From positions 62,001-126,000 of the forward strand of contig NZ_BMVR01000009.1 in the NCBI RefSeq assembly GCF_014650815.1: a DNA stretch of 64,000 nt. The letters are read 5' to 3'. This DNA is from Streptomyces flavofungini. GTDB lineage: Bacteria; Actinomycetota; Actinomycetes; Streptomycetales; Streptomycetaceae. Shown here piece by piece: positions 60,638 through 64,000 of the stretch (its first letter is position 1; the number at the start of each line of letters is the position of its first letter). The position numbers and the translations under genes are program-made. The notes under the pieces were generated by a model. That model ran no database searches. It was not told where the DNA came from and worked only from the letters and a program-made list of their open reading frames with translations.

Positions 60638-61441
60638 GTGAGTAGCGACGAGATCAAGTTGGGCGCGGGTGCCGCGGATGTGACGGTGCAGCCGGGGAAC
60701 GGCTGCCGGGTGGGGAGTCTGCGGGTCGACGGAGTCGAACTGCTGCGGCAGGGGGAGCGGTACGGGAGCTTCCCGATGGTGCCGTGGTGCGGCCGGACCA
60801 GGGAGGGACGGTTCCGCAACGGCGACACCGTCCACCAGCTCCCGGTGAACGCCCCACCGCACGCCATCCACGGCACGGCCCGCGACGCGGTCTGGAAGAC
60901 GGCGCGGGTGACCGACACCGAGGCCGTGTTCACGTACGACCTGACGGACCCCTGGCCGTACCCGGGCCGTGTCACGCAGATCGTGGAGCTGGCGGAGGAC
61001 GCCCTGACGCTGCGCCTCGCGATCGAGACGTATGACGACTCGTTCCCGGCGCAGGCGGGCTGGCACCCGTGGTTCAACCGCCACCTGGAAGGCACCGGGG
61101 GCGAGAGCGAGGGTGTCCAGGTCCACTTCGACGCGGCCTGGCAGGAGCTGCGCGGCGACGACCACCTCCCCACCGGCACCCGCGTCGACCCCGCCCCCAG
61201 CCCCTGGGACGACTGCTTCGGGATGCCGGGCGGCGTCGACGTGACCCTGACCTGGCCGGGCCGCCTGGAGCTGAAGGTGGCGAGCCGGGAGGAGTGGGTC
61301 GTGGTGTACGACGAGCCCGCGGAAGCGGTGTGCGTGGAGCCGCAGACGGGCCCGCCGAACGGCCTGAACACCGCGCCCCGCCTCGTCACCCCGCTGGAGC
61401 CCCTGGAGACGTCGACCACCTGGACCTGGCGGCGACTGTGA
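60638..61441 (+). CDS. Aldose 1-epimerase family protein
   Basis: This 267-residue mutarotase-fold protein starts from GTG 60638. Key parts are FPMVPWCGRTREGRFRNG, HAIHGTARDAVW (the His expected to be the acid), AGWHPWFNRHL (second His) and VCVEPQTGPPNGLN with the catalytic Glu. All residues of the galactose-mutarotase active site are present in order. It converts alpha and beta anomers of sugars. It is next to pyrE but on its own functional path. Confidence 0.92.
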   Translation: MSSDEIKLGAGAADVTVQPGNGCRVGSLRVDGVELLRQGERYGSFPMVPWCGRTREGRFRNGDTVHQLPVNAPPHAIHGTARDAVWKTARVTDTEAVFTYDLTDPWPYPGRVTQIVELAEDALTLRLAIETYDDSFPAQAGWHPWFNRHLEGTGGESEGVQVHFDAAWQELRGDDHLPTGTRVDPAPSPWDDCFGMPGGVDVTLTWPGRLELKVASREEWVVVYDEPAEAVCVEPQTGPPNGLNTAPRLVTPLEPLETSTTWTWRRL

Positions 61442-61469
61442 CCCCCGCGGCGCCTTTAAGCTCGTAGCC

Positions 61470-62021
61470 ATGACGAACGACGTACGCGGCGACCTGCTGC
61501 AGCAGATCAAGGACAAGGCCGTCGTGCACGGCAAGGTGACGCTCTCCTCGGGCATCGAGGCCGACTACTACGTCGACCTGCGCCGCGTCACCCTCGACGG
61601 CGAGGCCGCCCCGCTGGTCGGCGAGGTCCTCCTGGACCTGACCGCCGACCTGGAGTTCGACGCCGTGGGCGGCCTGACGATGGGCGCCGACCCGGTGGCC
61701 GCCGCGATGCTGCACGCCGCCGCCGGGCGGGGCCGCCGCCTGGACGCGTTCGTGGTCCGCAAGGCCGCGAAGGCGCACGGCCTGCAGCGCCGCGTGGAGG
61801 GCCCGGAGATCAAGGGCCGCCGGGTGCTCGTGGTCGAGGACACGTCCACGACGGGCGGCTCCCCGCTGACCGCCGTGGAGGCGGTGCGCGAGGCCGGGGC
61901 CGAGGTCGTCGGCGTGGCGACGATCGTGGACCGCGCGACCGGTGCCGCCGAGAAGATCACCGAGGGCGCCGGGGTCCCGTACCTCTTCGCGTACTCGAAG
62001 GACGAGCTCGGCCTCGACTGA
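61470..62021 (+). CDS. pyrE: Orotate phosphoribosyltransferase
   Basis: Makes OMP from orotate and PRPP in pyrimidine synthesis. The 183 residues are near the usual length. Features: GKVTLSSGIEADYYVDLRRV, GLTMGADPVAAAML, FVVRKAAKAHGLQRRVEGPE (flexible loop) and the PRPP motif RRVLVVEDTSTTGGSPLTAV. ATG at 61470 follows the epimerase gene by 28 bases. It lies upstream of fba in the usual streptomycete order. Confidence 0.97.
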   Translation: MTNDVRGDLLQQIKDKAVVHGKVTLSSGIEADYYVDLRRVTLDGEAAPLVGEVLLDLTADLEFDAVGGLTMGADPVAAAMLHAAAGRGRRLDAFVVRKAAKAHGLQRRVEGPEIKGRRVLVVEDTSTTGGSPLTAVEAVREAGAEVVGVATIVDRATGAAEKITEGAGVPYLFAYSKDELGLD

Positions 62022-62198
62022 GCGGCCCGGGGCGCGGGGCCCCGCGCGCGGGCTGGAGCAATCCGGCGAGTCTGGAAGGATGGGGGCGACGACGGCGTCG
62101 CCCCCCGGTACCACCGGTCCCACCGGTCCTCCAGGTACCCCAGGTCAGGACACAGCAGCAGAGCAGCACTCACCCCGCACATCACAAGGAGCGGACAC

Positions 62199-63221
62199 AT
62201 GCCCATCGCAACCCCCGAGGTCTACAACGAGATGCTCGACCGGGCGAAGGCAGGCAAGTTCGCCTACCCGGCCATCAACGTGACGTCCTCGCAGACCCTG
62301 CACGCTGCGCTGCGCGGCTTCGCGGAGGCGGAGAGCGACGGCATCATCCAGATCTCCACGGGTGGCGCGGAGTTCCTGGGTGGCCAGTACAACAAGGACA
62401 TGGTGACGGGCGCGGTGGCCCTCGCCGAGTTCGCGCACATCGTCGCGGCGAAGTACGACATCACGGTCGCGCTGCACACCGACCACTGCCCGAAGGACAA
62501 GCTCGACGGCTACGTCCGCCCGCTCCTCGACGTCTCCGCCGAGCGCGTCAAGGCCGGTCGCGACCCGCTGTTCCAGTCCCACATGTGGGACGGCTCCGCC
62601 GAGACCCTCGCCGACAACCTGGCCATCGGCCAGGAGCTGCTCGCCAAGGCCGCCGCCGCGAAGATCATCCTTGAGGTCGAGATCACCCCGACCGGCGGCG
62701 AGGAGGACGGCGTCACCCACGAGATCAACGACGAGCTGTACACCACGGTCGACGACGCGATCCGTACCGCCGAGGCCCTCGGCCTGGGCGAGAAGGGCCG
62801 CTACCTGCTCGCCGCGTCCTTCGGCAACGTCCACGGCGTCTACAAGCCGGGCAACGTCGTGCTGCGCCCCGAGCTCCTGAAGGACCTCCAGGAGGGCGTC
62901 GGCTCCAAGTACGGCAAGCAGTCCCCCTTCGACTTCGTGTTCCACGGCGGCTCCGGCTCCACCGCCGAGGAGATCGCCACCGCCCTGGAGAACGGCGTCG
63001 TGAAGATGAACCTCGACACCGACACCCAGTACGCCTTCACGCGTCCGGTCGCCGACCACATGTTCAAGAACTACGACGGCGTCCTGAAGGTCGACGGCGA
63101 GGTCGGCTCCAAGAAGACGTACGACCCCCGCACCTGGGGCAAGTCCGCCGAGGCGGGCATGGCCGCGCGGGTCACCGAGGCCTGCGCGAACCTGCGCTCC
63201 ACCGGCACGAAGCTCAAGTAG
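62199..63221 (+). CDS. fba: Class II fructose-bisphosphate aldolase
   Basis: Zn-dependent aldolase of glycolysis/gluconeogenesis, 340 residues. It has FAYPAINVTSSQTLHAALRG, TVALHTDHCPKDKL (Asp/His metal site), LEVEITPTGGEEDGV, ASFGNVHGVYKPGNVVL (His ligand) and DFVFHGGSGSTAEEIATALE (His ligand and phosphate site). The ACAAGGAGCGG ribosome site is strong, as fits a highly expressed gene. The leader has a GGTACCACCGGTCC-type repeat. Confidence 0.98.
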   Translation: MPIATPEVYNEMLDRAKAGKFAYPAINVTSSQTLHAALRGFAEAESDGIIQISTGGAEFLGGQYNKDMVTGAVALAEFAHIVAAKYDITVALHTDHCPKDKLDGYVRPLLDVSAERVKAGRDPLFQSHMWDGSAETLADNLAIGQELLAKAAAAKIILEVEITPTGGEEDGVTHEINDELYTTVDDAIRTAEALGLGEKGRYLLAASFGNVHGVYKPGNVVLRPELLKDLQEGVGSKYGKQSPFDFVFHGGSGSTAEEIATALENGVVKMNLDTDTQYAFTRPVADHMFKNYDGVLKVDGEVGSKKTYDPRTWGKSAEAGMAARVTEACANLRSTGTKLK

Positions 63222-63233
63222 GTCACCGTTCGT

Positions 63234-63266
63234 CGGGCCCGGTACTCCGTGTGGGTGCCGGGCCCG
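63234..63266 (+). terminator. Terminator after fba
   Basis: CGGGCCCGGTAC (63234-63245) pairs with GTGCCGGGCCCG (63255-63266), one G-T pair in 12. Confidence 0.9.
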
Positions 63267-63289
63267 CGGCATGTCCGGAGGGAACCATC

Positions 63290-63354
63290 GTGGAGTACGA
63301 GCCCGTGGAGTACGAGCCCGTGAAGTACGAGCCCGTGAAGTACGAGCCCGTGGA
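63290..63354 (+). repeat. 15-bp in-frame tandem repeat at the start of the aminotransferase gene
   Basis: GTGGAGTACGAGCCC or GTGAAGTACGAGCCC repeats four times, then a fifth unit is partial. Each unit begins with GTG in frame, giving the peptide repeat VEYEP/VKYEP. Confidence 0.96.
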
Positions 63355-64000
63355 GTACGACTTCGACACACCGGTCGACCGGTACGGCACCTGGTGCGTG
63401 CAGTGGGACGGCGTCGCCGACCGGTTCCCGGTCCCCGACCTGCTCCCCTTCACCATCTCCGACATGGACTTCCGGTGCGCCCCGCCCGTCCTGGACGCGC
63501 TCCAACGCCGCGTCGCGCACGGCGTCTTCGGCTACACGGACTGGCGCAACGACGACTTCCGGGGAGCCGTCCGGGACTGGTTCAAGCAGCGCCACGACAC
63601 CGACGTCGACCCCGCGTCCCTGGTGTACGCGCCCTCCGTGCTCAACCAGATATCCCAGCTCCTGCGGATGTGGACCGAGCCCGGGGACGGGGTGGTCGTG
63701 CACACGCCCACGTACGACGGGTTCCGGAAGGCGGTCGGGGGGCTGGGGCGGGAGCTGCGGGGGGTTCCGGTGGACGACCCCGAACTCCGCCTGCTTGAGG
63801 CCGAGTTGGCCCGACCTGACGCGCGGGTGCTGATCCTGTGCTCGCCGCACAATCCCACCGGGCGGGTGTGGAGCGATGCCGAGCTGGGCGGGATCTCCGC
63901 GCTGTGCGAGCGCCACGGGGTCGCTGTCATCAGCGACGAGATCCATGCCGACCTCACCCACGGCGAGGGCGTCCACCTGCCGTGGACCCGGTACGGGCGG
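63290..64000 (+). CDS. PatB/MalY-type aminotransferase, N-terminal part
   Basis: PLP enzyme related to cystathionine beta-lyases MalY/PatB. The first 237 codons lie in the window. GTG at 63290 is selected because GGAGGG stands seven bases before it. After a VEYEP-type repeat (residues 1-22) the normal family start appears: FDTPVDRYGTWCVQWDGVAD, FTISDMDFRCAPPVLDALQR, GVFGYTDW, VVVHTPTYDGF, LILCSPHNPTGRVWSDAELG and VISDEIHADLTH. The PLP-binding Lys is outside. Five in-frame GTG codons could serve as starts. Confidence 0.93.
   Translation, partial: MEYEPVEYEPVKYEPVKYEPVEYDFDTPVDRYGTWCVQWDGVADRFPVPDLLPFTISDMDFRCAPPVLDALQRRVAHGVFGYTDWRNDDFRGAVRDWFKQRHDTDVDPASLVYAPSVLNQISQLLRMWTEPGDGVVVHTPTYDGFRKAVGGLGRELRGVPVDDPELRLLEAELARPDARVLILCSPHNPTGRVWSDAELGGISALCERHGVAVISDEIHADLTHGEGVHLPWTRYGR

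Overview
The window is chromosomal DNA of a Streptomyces or a very close actinomycete. GC is about 70% over most of its length, GTG starts are common, neighbours often overlap by ATGA or GTGA, and the core gene order (dnaK-grpE-dnaJ-hspR, clpB, spermidine-synthase-like gene, pyrE, fba) is that of streptomycete genomes. It mixes conserved housekeeping blocks with accessory, regulator-rich stretches.

Layout. 1-8.3 kb: the N-terminal part of an alkaline phosphatase, a Tat-exported alpha/beta hydrolase, a CGNR zinc-finger regulator, a divergent TetR/SDR pair, two small membrane proteins, a LysR regulator, and a divergent HxlR regulator/NADP-dependent oxidoreductase pair. 8.4-20.9 kb: an accessory stretch next to a tRNA-Gly(CCC) gene. 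It holds a VapBC-type toxin-antitoxin pair, a TerD-nuclease fusion, a TerD-vWA (TerF-like) protein, a lower-GC 799-residue protein of unknown function, a large inverted repeat, and a divergent locus with NUDIX, SAH-hydrolase-like, two unknown proteins, an HTH-TPR regulator and a YdcF-like protein. 20.9-34.7 kb: dcd, a phosphoribosyltransferase, a Yip1-like membrane protein, four FG-GAP beta-propeller proteins, an XRE regulator with two small genes, and a large membrane-bound Fe-S oxidoreductase. 35.0-40.2 kb: the dnaK-grpE-dnaJ-hspR operon behind two HAIR operators, and a conserved unknown gene. 40.5-49.5 kb: five paralogous LuxR-type regulators around an MBL hydrolase and an MmyB-type regulator, ending in a divergent two-gene unit: a short exported peptide with two DLGW motifs and a Rieske-like protein that has lost its cluster ligands. 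49.7-64 kb: a PPOX protein, HAIR-controlled clpB, YbjN, a PIG-V-like mannosyltransferase, an aminotransferase, DUF2617, a spermidine-synthase-like membrane protein, a CoxG-like protein, an aldose epimerase, pyrE, fba and the N-terminal part of a PatB/MalY aminotransferase.

How the parts work together. The clearest circuit is the HspR heat-shock regulon: HspR is the last gene of the dnaK operon, and HAIR palindromes (CTTGAGT-N7-ACTCAAG type) stand before dnaK (two) and before clpB (one). The most promising undescribed unit is the LuxR array with the DLGW peptide and degenerate Rieske partner, which looks like a peptide-linked regulatory module. The second is the TerD-nuclease/TerF/unknown trio, which looks like a stress or defence module. 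Short tandem repeats at gene ends, and sometimes inside coding sequence, recur through the window. No CRISPR array, rRNA, transposase or integrase gene was seen.
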